DNA from: CAVRUD01 sp963849635
GTDB lineage: Bacteria > Chloroflexota > Chloroflexia > Thermomicrobiales > UBA6265
Direction of reading: 5' to 3'
Length of the DNA: 64,000 nt
Assembly: GCA_963849635.1 (NCBI GenBank)
Contig: CAWKIA010000004.1
Location: 1 to 64,000, forward strand
Under the pieces are notes generated by a model. That model saw nothing but the letters and a program-made list of their open reading frames with translations. It did no database searches and was not told the DNA's origin. The position numbers and the translations under genes were made by a program. Numbering within the stretch: the stretch's first letter is position 1; each line of letters starts with the position of its first letter. Below are positions 38,622 to 47,353 of the stretch, one piece after another.

Positions 38622-39502
38622 TTACTCCGGCCAGAGGGTGCCCGACGCAACCACCCGAGCCTGCCCTGCCAGCGTCACGCCGGATGCGCGGTCGCCATCG
38701 AGGCGAAAGTCGACGATGAGCGGCAGACCACTCCGGGTGATGACGGTCACGGGCGGTGCGACCAGGCCATTGGCGGTCGCCACGATCGCCGAGGCGACCG
38801 CCCCGGTCCCGCAGGCGAGCGTTTCGTCCTCAACCCCGCGTTCGTAGGTCCGCATCCGCAGCGTCTGCCGGTCAGCGACGACGATCGCATTGAAGTTCGT
38901 CCCCGCCGGGGCGAATGCGGGGTGATGGCGCACCTCGCTCCAATTCGGCGGAAGGTTGATGCGTCGCCAATCGCCTCAAGATCGTCGATGACGACAACAG
39001 CGTGCGGCACGCCAACCAAGATCGGGATTGGGGTGAGGGGCACTCCGGCCGCCTCGATCGGCAATGCCTGCCCGACAGGCCCGGGATCAGCGATCGCGAT
39101 GCGGACGAGCGGGGAAGAGGAGTCGGGCACATCCGCCTCGACGATGCCGCTCAATGTCTGGAACCGGCATCGAGCTGGGGCGATGCCGTGCAAGACCGCG
39201 AATCTGGCCCCACACATCGCGCCATTGCCACACATCTCGCCCTCGCTACCGTCGGCGTTGATGTAGGTCCAGCGGAAGTGCGCCTCGGGCTCACCGGGCG
39301 CCGGGGTAACCGGGTCATCGATCAGGACCACCCCATCGGCCCCGATCGAGATTCGCCGCTCACACACGCGCCGCGCGAAAGCTCCCATCGCGTCAGCGGA
39401 AATCACTCCAGCTCTGTTGTCGACCACGACAAAGTCGTTGCCGCTGCCGGACATCTTCCAGAACGGCACGCCCTCCGGCGCTTCGGAGACATCCGCGGCC
39501 AT
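38622..39502 (-). CDS. dapF: Diaminopimelate epimerase (one frameshift)
   Basis: Converts LL- to meso-diaminopimelate for lysine and peptidoglycan synthesis. VPFWKMSGSGNDFVVVD at the start, INADGSEGEMCGNGAMCGARF with the first catalytic Cys, and ETLACGTGAVASAIVA with the second Cys are all present. A single frame change near 38960 lies between them. ATG 39502 is used; a GTG at 39523 overlaps the TGA of the upstream gene (GTGA), and if it is the true start the two genes are translationally coupled. About 293-300 residues. Presence of dapF argues that the organism makes meso-DAP. Confidence 0.88.
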
Positions 39503-39519
39503 GGCATCCGCCCGGAGGA

Positions 39520-39960
39520 TCACCCGGCGCCCCCACCCGGGGTGGTCAGGTAGGTGATCAAGTCGTGCTCCAGGGCGTCGACATCGATCACGTCGACGAG
39601 AGCCTCGCCCAGGTTTTCGCGCAGGTAGATGCCGCCATCGACCCGCGACTGCGCCGCCAGGTAGGCATCGACCTCGGCCGGATCGACCAAACCCCGCGCC
39701 GCGATCGCCGATCCCAGCGCCCGGAGCCGGAGCTGGGCCACCGTCAGTTGCGCCGCCAGATGGGCCACTGTCCGGGCCAGGGCCTCGCTCCATTCGTCGT
39801 GGGCGCCATGTCCTCCCGATCCACCGTGGTCCCCATGCCCTGCATGCCCCGAGGAATCAGAACTCCCGGTGGCCGGTTCAGGGCCCGTGCCCCGCGTGCG
39901 TTTTCCGGATTCGTCACCGAGCAACCGGGAAAGGTCGATCGGTGTTTCGTCGTCGCTCAT
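39520..39960 (-). CDS. Hypothetical protein with His/Gly-rich linker
   Basis: 146 residues from ATG 39960. An acidic N-terminus (MSDDETPIDLSRLLGDESGK) leads to a Gly/His/Ser stretch (HAGHGDHGGSGGHGAHDEW) and then a helical domain (LARTVAHLAAQLTVAQLRLRALGSAIAARGLVDPAEVDAYLAAQ), ending with DVDALEHDLITYLTTPGG. The His-rich linker could bind metal, but that is only a compositional hint. It is directly upstream of dapF, with a possible GTGA overlap, so both are likely on one transcript. Family not recognised. Confidence 0.6.
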   Translation of the reverse strand: MSDDETPIDLSRLLGDESGKRTRGTGPEPATGSSDSSGHAGHGDHGGSGGHGAHDEWSEALARTVAHLAAQLTVAQLRLRALGSAIAARGLVDPAEVDAYLAAQSRVDGGIYLRENLGEALVDVIDVDALEHDLITYLTTPGGGAG

Positions 39961-40107
39961 TCCTCATCCAAACACGTCTACCACAGCGAACGAACGATGC
40001 CAGTGATCATCCCGGGCGACAACAATGCCGCATCGGTCGCGCCAGGATTGCCCAGATTGTGCCACTGTGGAGGTCTCTTGAGGTAGGGATTTCCTTCCGG
40101 AAAGCGC

Positions 40108-40136
40108 TTCACTCTCTGGAGTGCCTAGACTACAAT
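40108..40136 (+). promoter_or_regulatory. Candidate housekeeping promoter
   Basis: TTCACT at 40108-40113, a 17-base spacer and TACAAT at 40131-40136. It points toward the secreted protein at 40389, leaving a leader of about 245 bases in which no riboswitch class was recognised. The remainder of 39961-40388 shows no gene. Confidence 0.5.
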
Positions 40137-40388
40137 GGCCGCCACGGTCAACCGGCGAGCATTCCTTTGCGGAATCCGAAACGCGTCCAGCCGGTAAGGC
40201 TAGCCTTGCTATCGGACTGCATCCCGCCATCCCTTGCATCCCCGCTCCGCGCTCCGTCCCGATAGCGATGCGACACACGATCCCTGACGACCGTCCGCTC
40301 ACCGGTGGGTCCGTTCGGGACCAGGCCGACCTGGCACGCTGGGTAAACTGGGTAGGCCGGGCAAGATGGCACGCAGCGAGGGAATTGG

Positions 40389-41463
40389 GTGACAACGCAC
40401 CGAACGGAACAGTCGGGACAGGCGATCGGCAAGAACGGCAAGGGGTGGTTGGCCCGAAGAGCCGGTTCGCCGGCCCGGGGAACCATCTTCGCCAGTATCG
40501 TTGCGCTGATGCTGGCGGCGTCCGGCTGGGCCGGGCTCGGAACAGCGCATGGCCGCCAGTTCGTCTGGAACGGCCGCGGCCAACAACCCGGCCGCCGCGC
40601 AAGCCGCGGACAGCTGCCGTATTCCGACCGACGCCGATCGCGCTCCCCTGACCGACGGCACCTCCGGTGGCACAGCCCTGCCCGGCACGGCAACTCCGGT
40701 CGCCGATCCCGAATCCATCGAAGCCGCCATCGACATCGACCTCGTCATCCGGGCTCTGGCCACCTGTCTCACCGCCGGCGACTACGAGACCGTTACGGAA
40801 CTGGCATCGGGCCAGTTCCTCGGGGTTCTGGCCGGAACCGGAGGCGAACTCGACGCCGCCACCTATCTGATTGTGGCGGCCGACCTGCCCACCACCCCGT
40901 TCCGGATCCGGTCCGTCTCGGCCATCCAGGTGACGGGCGAGGGCCAGGCGACCGCCGACGTGGTCTACGCGATCGCCAACCAGCTCTTCCACGGCCGCTG
41001 GACCTTTGGCCAGGTCGCGGGCGGCTCGGACTCCACCGGCGGGATACCGGAGCGGCGCTGGATTGTCGCGGGGGAGCAAGCAATGGTGGCCGAGCCGCCC
41101 GCCGACGCGGACGAGGTCGATGTCACCCTCGACGAATACGAGATCACGATCGATCCGGACGAATCCGCCGGTCCGCACGTCGTCCTCTCCGCCGAGAATA
41201 CAGGCGAAAACGAGCACGAGGTTCTCGTCCTCCGGGTTGATGACGGCGGCGATGTCCAGGACCTGCTCACGGAGCCCGGACCGGAGTTGCCGCCGGGTCT
41301 GGTCTTTGGCGCGCAAATCACCGTTCCCGCCGGAGCCACGGCGACTATTCCGTTAGTGAATCTGGACCCGGGCACCTACGCCATCGTCAGCCTGCTTCTT
41401 AACGCTGAGGGCGTGTCCGACCTCGCTCAGGGCATGGAAGCCGAGTTCACGATCTCCGAATAG
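40389..41463 (+). CDS. Secreted protein with cupredoxin-like C-terminal domain (one frameshift)
   Basis: GTG 40389 starts a signal peptide whose core is IFASIVALMLAASGWAGLG. A frame change near 40545 joins it to the mature part. Residues about 85-190 form an alpha+beta unit (AIDIDLVIRALATCLTAGDYETVTELASGQFLGVL) resembling SnoaL/NTF2-like folds. The last 110 residues (VDVTLDEYEITIDPDESAGPHVVLSAENTGENEHEVLVLRV through VPAGATATIPLVNLDPGTYAIVSLLLN) read as a cupredoxin-like sandwich; NEHEV has the position of the first copper His, but the usual Cys/His/Met cluster at the end is absent, so copper binding is doubtful. Total about 357 residues. Confidence 0.65.
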
Positions 41464-41771
41464 CAGGACTGGCAAGACCGGCTGGACTGGCGGTCACAGG
41501 CATCCCGTTTCTCGCTCATCACGCGTTTGCCGGTCGTCACCCCGCACCTATCGTCGCGGACGAAGTCTGCCGCGAGGAAGGAGACGCCCAGAGTCGATGA
41601 TGAGATCCACGGCCCGTGGCTTCCGCGTGCGTCGCGCCGTGAGGGGGTGCACCGTCGCAATGGCGGGGGCGGCAGCATCGTGCCGCCCGCCCAAGCCACG
41701 ATGTGAATTTAGGCAAATCGCCCCGAGAACGAACAAAATCAACGGAAACGGCCCGATTTTCCGGGCGGGAG

Positions 41772-41800
41772 TTGACCGGGCAGGCACGATTGTGCATACT
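41772..41800 (+). promoter_or_regulatory. Candidate housekeeping promoter
   Basis: TTGACC at 41772-41777, 17 bases, CATACT at 41795-41800. It lies about 115 bases before the next start. The gap 41464-41913 otherwise contains nothing recognisable. Confidence 0.4.
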
Positions 41801-41913
41801 CAGTCGCCGTCGGTACATCAGGATACGGAGTGTACGTATATCGCGTCTATTCAGCGCGATTGGTGTGTGTGGCGAGGTGTTTCGCCGCGAACGTGAGGGG
41901 AGGAGCGACGCAG

Positions 41914-42770
41914 ATGTCGAAGGCTATGCGTGAGCGTCGGTTGATGGCGCCACCCGTTGGGGTCCTGACCATCGCGCTGTTGCTGGTGGTCGCGCTTGCG
42001 GGCAGCCGGTTCGGCCAGACCCGGGCGCAAGATGCCACGCCGGTAGCAGACTGCGAGCGAGTGCTTTACCGCGTCAGCCGATGCCGCGTCTGATGGACGA
42101 AGGGACGCCGGAAGCGCCCCGGCCGCCACGCCGGTTGATGCCACCGCCGCCGATGCCGCGGTCGCCGCGGCGACCGCCGCATCCGAGTGCCTCAGCGGCG
42201 CGGTGAGCTGCCGCTCTCGAATTTCGCTGCCGACGCCGAGTCCGTCGCGACCTACGACGACGGCCGCACCAGTATTGCCGTCACCTACATGCTGGGTGAG
42301 TACCAGTACGTGGCCGCGACCTGGTGGCTGGCCGGCGCTGATCTGGCGCTGGAAGCAGAGGATCTCGACGGTCTCGCGCCGGAGGGCGACACGGTCATCA
42401 TCAGCGCCTCGTCGTCGCGGACGGCGACGCTCCGATCACCTTCGGCCAGCGGAGCAACGTCACCGAGTCGGAGGTGCATGACGATGCACCTCAAGAACCT
42501 GACCGGGACCGAAGACGCCCACTACGACCTGTACATCGATCCCGGCCCCGGTTGAGGCACCGGCGACCCCGCTCGCCGAGGGCGAAGTGGCGGCCACCCC
42601 GACCGCGACGAGGCGATGGCATCCGGCGAGCTCGTCGGCACCATCATCGTCGCGGCCGGCGGCGAAGAGGACATGTACCTGCTCGGCCTCCCGGCCGGCA
42701 CCTACGTCCTGGTCGACCCGACGTCGAGGGCTCGGTCGCAACCCTGACGGTTGCCTCTCTCGATATCTAA
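41914..42770 (+). CDS. Secreted beta-rich protein (heavily frameshifted)
   Basis: ATG 41914 follows GAGGGGAGGAG. A signal peptide (VGVLTIALLLVVALAGSRFGQTRAQ) is certain. After it the frame changes several times (near 42080, 42180, 42410, 42480, 42590 and 42720). Pieces that make sense together are NFAADAESVATYDDGRTSIAVTYMLGEYQYVAATWWLAGADL, then APITFGQRSNVTESEVH, then MYLLGLPAGTYVLVDP and EGSVATLTVASLDI. The end pieces resemble the sandwich domain of the preceding secreted protein (LPAGTYVLV versus LDPGTYAIV), so the two may be related. Because of the many shifts the exact protein cannot be restored here. Confidence 0.45.
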
Positions 42771-42783
42771 GGTCCCGGTTTGT

Positions 42784-42832
42784 GCGGCGAAACGCCGCGG
42801 TAGCATGGGCGCCGGCAATGGGGCCGGCGCCC
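42784..42832 (+). terminator. Tandem stem-loops after the secreted-protein gene
   Basis: GCGGCG-AAA-CGCCGC at 42784-42798, then a perfect 10-bp stem GGGCGCCGGC/GCCGGCGCCC at 42807-42832 with a six-base loop. No T-run follows, so the role could be termination or protection of the next mRNA. Confidence 0.5.
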
Positions 42833-42929
42833 TCGCCATCCATCCGGTCATGGTGACCGGAGACGGTATTGGGCCACGACCGCCCAGCCACTAAGCAGGC
42901 CGCTGGCCGTTCCAGGAGGGCATCTCAAC

Positions 42930-44802
42930 ATGGCAGATCGTAGGTTTGGACAGCTTTTCGACGAGTTCAAGGCCGGCGGCATTACCCGCCGCCAGTTCCT
43001 TGAGCGAGCAATGGCGCTCGGCGTCGGGCTTCCAGTCGCGATGTTCGTCGCCAATTCCGTCCGCGTCGCTGGCGCCCCCGCCCGGCCCCGCGCTGGCGCG
43101 GCCACGGTCAATCAGGATGGCGGCGGCGTCGCACCCTCGGCCGGCATGGAGGGCCGCACCCGCGGTGAGGGCGGCGAGCTGAAGCTGCTCCTCTGGCAGG
43201 CGCCGACCACCCTCAACCCGCACGTCTCCACCGGCACCAAGGACTTCTACGCGGCCACGCTTGATGCTGGAGCCCCTGATGCAGTACCTGCCCGACGGCA
43301 CGGTCATCCCCAACCTGATCGAGCAGGTCCCCACGGTGGAGAACGGCCTCCTCAAGGAGGACCTCACCGGCTTCACGGCGACCATCAACGAGGGCATCGT
43401 CTGGAGCGACGGCACGCCGCTGACGGCCGCAGACGTCGTCTTCACCCACCAGTGGATCACCACCCCGGAGAACGGCTCCGTCAGCATCGCCACCTGGGAG
43501 CCGATCCAGAGCATCACCGCCGTCGACGAGCGGACCTTCGAGGTCGCGTACGCCGGTGGCAACCTCAACTGGTACGCCCCGTTCACCGGCACGACCTACG
43601 GCCCCATCCTACCGAAGCACATCCTTGAGGCGGGAGCTGACGCGGCGACCGCGTTCAACCAGGGGCCGATCGGCACCGGCCCCTACATCGTCACCACCTT
43701 CTCCCCGAACGACCAGGTGATCTACGAGGCGAACCCGAACTACCGGGATCCCAACAAGCCCTTCTTCCAGACCGTCAACCTCAAGGGCGGCGGTGATCGC
43801 GGCTTCGGCGGCGCGCGCCGTGCTGCAGACGGGCGACTGGGACTACGCCTGGAACCTCCAGGTCGAGCCCGCCATCCTCAACGAGCTGATGGAGACGGGC
43901 AGAGCAAGGGTACGGTCCAGTTCCGGCGGGCACCAACCTCGAGCGGATCAATATCAACTTCTCCGATCCGAACACCGAGGTCGACGGGCAGCGCTCGCAC
44001 AAGGACACCCCGCACCCGTTCCTGTCCGATCTGGCCGTCCGCCAGGCGATGGCGCTTGGCGGTCGACCGGGAGACGATCTCGACCCAGTTCTACGGCGAG
44101 GGCGAGCCGGCCGACGCCAACATCGTCAACGGCCTGCCGAGCTTCATCTCCCCCAACACGTGCCTTCGAGTTCAACCTCGACAAGGCGAAGGAGACGCTG
44201 GAGGCGGCGGGCTGGGTGCAGGACGGCGACGTCCGCGACAAGGACGGGGTCGAGCTGAAGATCACCTACTCCACCTCGATCAACCCGGTGCGCCAGAAGA
44301 CCCAGGCCGTCAACAAGCAGAACTTCGAGGAGATCGGCATCCAGGTCTCCCTCCAGCAGGTCGACTCCGGCATCTTCTTCGACTCCTCGCCGGGGAATGA
44401 GCAGAACATCGGCCACTTGTACGTCGACATCAACATGTACACCAACGGGCCGAGCACCCTGGTGCCGACCGACTTCATGGTCGGCTGGTGGGCCGGGCCG
44501 GACGGGGCCAGAACATGGCCCAGGCCGCCAACAACTGGAATGGCCAGAACTTCCAGCGGTACTTCAACGCCGAGTACGACGCCCTCTACGACCAGTTGCG
44601 GGCGACGGTCGACGTCGAGCAGGCGGCCCAGATCATCATCCAGATGAACGACATCCTGGTCAACGACGTCGCCGATGATCTCGGAGGTCAACCGCGCCGC
44701 CGACAAGTACGCGATCTCCAACCGGCTCAGCAACGAGAACGTGGCGCTCAGCTCCCTGGACGACGGTTTCTGGAACATCGCCAACTGGAGACGGTCGAGT
44801 AA
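42930..44802 (+). CDS. ABC oligopeptide/nickel-type substrate-binding protein, Tat-exported (frameshifted)
   Basis: SBP_bac_5-type binding protein. ATG 42930 opens a Tat signal: GGITRRQFLERAMALGVGLPVAMFV (twin Arg, Phe-Leu). The mature part has LLLWQAPTTLNPHVSTGTKDF, WSDGTPLTAADVVFTHQWI, YGPILPKHILE, GTGPYIVTTFSPNDQVIYEANPNY and DLAVRQAMALAVDRETI, the standard landmarks in order. Frame changes fall near 43260, 43785, 43920, 44060, 44160, 44510 and 44680; the sequence resumes after each and ends near NWETVE, TAA 44800-44802. Corrected length is about 620 residues. No permease or ATPase of this transporter follows, because a terminator and the anomalous G tract come next. Confidence 0.78.
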
Positions 44803-44831
44803 CCCCGACCATCTCGATGTAGTCGAGATCA

Positions 44832-44870
44832 GACGACCGGCCCGGGCAAGCTAGCCGGGGCGTCGTTTTG
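44832..44870 (+). terminator. Rho-independent terminator
   Basis: ACGACCGGC at 44833-44841 pairs with GCCGGGGCGT with one mismatch, and TTTT follows at 44866-44869. It closes the binding-protein transcript. Confidence 0.65.
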
Positions 44871-44901
44871 TGTCGGATGCCGCCGGGAAAATCGGAACCT
44901 G

Positions 44902-44928
44902 CTTATAATGACGTGAACGTCAACGGTC
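44902..44928. promoter_or_regulatory. TATAAT box with an operator-like palindrome
   Basis: TATAAT at about 44904-44909 runs into TGACGTGAACGTCA (44909-44922), a perfect palindrome with a two-base centre, then ACGGTC. A near copy, one base shorter, lies at 45757-45775, on the far side of the G tract. The style resembles MerR/TipA-family operators; that is a guess. Confidence 0.4.
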
Positions 44929-44939
44929 TGTTAGAACTT

Positions 44940-45745
44940 CGTGGTGCGCCGGCAGGGCGGGGGTGGGGGGGTGGGGGGGCGGGGGGGGGGGCGAAGAGGT
45001 GGTGGGTTCGCGGGTCTGGGGGTCGAGACATGAGTGATGCGGGAATTCTGTCTAAGACGCGCTCGGGGGCGGTGGCGCAGGGGCGATCAGGCTCTCGTGC
45101 GCTGGCCGCGCGGGGCGCGGGTCGCTAGGGCGACGGGGTTCGGGCGGGTCGCGTCGCGGTATGGCGGGCGATGGAGGAGCAGCAGCTCGCGCACGCGTGA
45201 GCTGGAGAGCGGCGGGGAGCGCTGGTGAGCGTGCGGTAGGCGATCGCGAGGGGGCTGGGTGCGGGCGGGTCGCTGGGGCGGGTGGGTAGGGGCGGTCGAG
45301 GCGCCGTGGGCTGGTGGTGTGCGGGGTGCGCGCTGGGGCTCGCGGCGCGGCGTGGTGTGGCGGGGGCTGGCGAGCGGGTGGTCGGCGGTACGGGCGGGGT
45401 GACGGGCGCGCGCGTGGAGGGGGCGGGGGGGGTGGTGGGGCGGGAGGCGGCGGGTAGGCGGGGGCGAGGGCGGGCGCGGCGCGGTGCGGGTGGGCGGGGG
45501 CGCGGGGCGCGGGGGCGGGGGGGGGCGCGGGCTGGGCGCCGGGCGGGGGCGCGCCGGGGCGCGCGCGGCGGCGGGGGGGGGGGCGGGGGGGGCGCGCGGC
45601 GGGGGGGGGGGGGCGAGGGCGGGGGGGGGGGGGCGAGGCGGGGCGGGCGCCGGGCGGGGGGGCGCGGCGCGGCGGGGGGGGGGGCGCGGGCGCGGGGCGC
45701 GGGGCCGCGCGGCGCGGCGGCGGCCGCGGGCGCGGGCGCACCAGC
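44940..45745 (+). other. G-saturated low-complexity tract, probable assembly artefact
   Basis: The + strand becomes progressively richer in G from about 44940. Between about 45541 and 45739 there are almost no A or T, and there are two runs of 13 G (45601-45613 and 45621-45633). The tract ends abruptly at normal sequence near 45740. Long frames inside it translate only to Arg/Gly/Ala or Pro/Arg strings and are not genes. It resembles false G calls from two-colour sequencing placed in a gap, but a real G-quadruplex-rich tract cannot be ruled out. Confidence 0.75.
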
Positions 45746-45756
45746 GCGTAACCTAC

Positions 45757-45775
45757 TGACGTGAACGCAACGGTC
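45757..45775. promoter_or_regulatory. Second copy of the operator-like motif
   Basis: TGACGTGAACGCAACGGTC matches the 44909 motif except for one missing T. It is itself framed by ACTGAC and GTCAGT. On the - strand, CTGACC and TAGGTT are spaced 16 bases apart around it, like a promoter. Confidence 0.4.
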
Positions 45776-45901
45776 AGTGTGCAACCTGCGCGTAACCGTC
45801 GTAGGGGTGGTCATCCGGACTTTCAAGGCTGGTTCGATGCAACTGGCGCCATCCCGAACCCAGACTCATCACCCGCTGCACCGGGCGGACACGTTGCAGA
45901 A

Positions 45902-46130
45902 TCCCACGGGCCATCCCTCTCGCGTATCGTCCAAGGGTTCAAAACGATGACAACGAACGACTACATGATTGGCGTTCAACACCATGGCCTCCCCATTCCG
46001 CGACCGCCTCTGGCAACGCTCCTTCCACGACCGTATCATCCGCAATGACGCCGAACTCGACCGCATCCGCCTGTACATCCGCGACAATCCAGGCACCTGG
46101 CAACACGATCGCGATAACCCGGCATACATG
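45902..46130 (+). pseudogene. RAYT (REP-associated tyrosine transposase) C-terminal relic
   Basis: Two adjoining frames read SHGPSLSRIVQGFKTMTTNDYMIGVQHHG and then FRDRLWQRSFHDRIIRNDAELDRIRLYIRDNPGTWQHDRDNP. This is the C-terminal half of the Y1/HUH transposases that mobilise REP palindromes (compare the family pattern GRLWQRNYYEHIIRDEAELxRIRxYIxxNPxxWxxDxxNP). One frame change lies near 45980. The HUH and catalytic Tyr half is missing and would fall where the G tract now stands. It explains the many REP-like palindromes in the window, although this copy itself is not functional as read. Confidence 0.78.
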
Positions 46131-46197
46131 CCGGCCCCTGCTAGCGTGATAGCCACCCCCTCCCCATACTCTCCTCGATACGAGGAGCATCCCGACC

Positions 46198-47286
46198 ATG
46201 GCACACCTTGCCCAGACGATAGATAAGACATCAGCGACTGCCAGATCAGGCCAACTGGACCCAGTTATCCACCTCCAGCATCTCGTCAAACGATACGGCG
46301 ATCACGTCGCCGTGGATGGCATTGATCTCGAAATCTATGCCGGCGAGATCTTCGGGATCCTCGGGCCGAACGGTGCCGGCAAAACCACCACCCTGGAGAT
46401 GATCGAAGGGCTGCGCATCCCCGACGGCGGCACCATCCGCGTGGCGGGGATGGACGCGGTCGCGCAGAGTGATCAGGTCCGGCGCATCATCGGCGTCCAG
46501 TTGCAGACGACCGCCCTCTTCGACCACCTCACCGCCGCCGAGCTGATCGATCTCTTTGGCGGGCTCTACGACGTCCGGGCGGCCAAATCCCACGCGGACG
46601 ACCTCTTGGCCTTGGTCGATCTCGTAGAGAAGCGGGGTTCGCGCGTCAATCTGCTGTCCGGTGGGCAGCAGCAACGCCTCTCGGTCGCGCTGGCCCTGGT
46701 CAATCAACCGCAGATCGTCTTCCTCGACGAACCGACGACCGGCCTCGATCCCCAGGCGCGGCGCAATCTGTGGGATGTCATCCGCAGGATCAGGGAGGGA
46801 GGCGCCACAGTCGTCCTGACCACCCACTACATGGAAGAGGCGGAGGTGCTCTGCGACCGCGTCGCCGTGATGGACCGCGGCCGGGTCATCGCCTGCGATA
46901 CCCCACTCGCGCTCATCCGCAACCTCGATATCGCCGCCACCGTGCGGGCCCGGGTGGCATCCGGCCAGCTTGCCCCCGAAGATCTCGCTGCCCTGCCCGG
47001 CGTCATTCCCGGGGAGACTCCCCCCACCCCGCCGGAGATCCTCCTGCGGACCAGCGATGCCCAGGCAACGCTGACGGCCCTGCTGGCCCTGGCAACTCGC
47101 CACGACGTGACCCTGGCCAACCTCGCCAGCACCCAGGCCAACCTCGAGGACGTCTTCCTCTCCCTCACCGGCCGGACCTACGCCGACGAGGCGGCAAGCG
47201 GGCAAGACGGCAATACGGAGACGGCAAGGCGGCAAGACGGCAAGGCGGCAGGTACTCCTCCTTCCCGCCGCCGCGGCAGAACCTAG
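46198..47286 (+). CDS. ABC-2 type exporter, ATP-binding protein
   Basis: 362 residues, intact; ATG 46198 after GAGGAG. Walker A GPNGAGKTTT near residue 60, the Q-loop LQTTALFDHLT, signature LSGGQQQRL near 155, Walker B IVFLDEPTTGLD and switch His in TTHYMEEAE are all present. The C-terminal domain after residue 240 matches DrrA/CcmA-type drug or lipid exporters. The last 35 residues are an odd repetitive tail (SGQDGNTETARRQDGKAAG) encoded by GGCAAG-type repeats that form an inverted repeat with the downstream gap. Forms a two-gene exporter with the permease at 47354. Confidence 0.93.
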   Translation: MAHLAQTIDKTSATARSGQLDPVIHLQHLVKRYGDHVAVDGIDLEIYAGEIFGILGPNGAGKTTTLEMIEGLRIPDGGTIRVAGMDAVAQSDQVRRIIGVQLQTTALFDHLTAAELIDLFGGLYDVRAAKSHADDLLALVDLVEKRGSRVNLLSGGQQQRLSVALALVNQPQIVFLDEPTTGLDPQARRNLWDVIRRIREGGATVVLTTHYMEEAEVLCDRVAVMDRGRVIACDTPLALIRNLDIAATVRARVASGQLAPEDLAALPGVIPGETPPTPPEILLRTSDAQATLTALLALATRHDVTLANLASTQANLEDVFLSLTGRTYADEAASGQDGNTETARRQDGKAAGTPPSRRRGRT

Positions 47287-47343
47287 CACCTAGCCTCCGC
47301 CTCGTCCTTGCCGTCCTTGCCGCCTCGCCGTTCTTGCCGCCTC
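47203..47343. repeat. GGCAAG-type short tandem repeats in inverted orientation
   Basis: GGCAAGACGGCAA and GGCAAGGCGGCAAG units at 47203-47258 (coding) face GTCCTTGCCGTCCTTGCCGCC and CGTTCTTGCCGCC units at 47305-47343. The two sides can pair into a long hairpin between the ATPase and permease genes. Confidence 0.6.
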
Positions 47344-47353
47344 AGGAGCACCA

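Noticed and set aside
40137..40388. Long leader considered as a riboswitch
   Set aside because: Some hairpins can be drawn, but no conserved core of a known riboswitch class is recognisable.
45052..45826. Long frames on both strands in the G tract, giving Pro/Arg/Ala or Gly/Arg/Ala proteins
   Set aside because: They follow only from the absence of A and T; no start, ribosome site or domain supports them.
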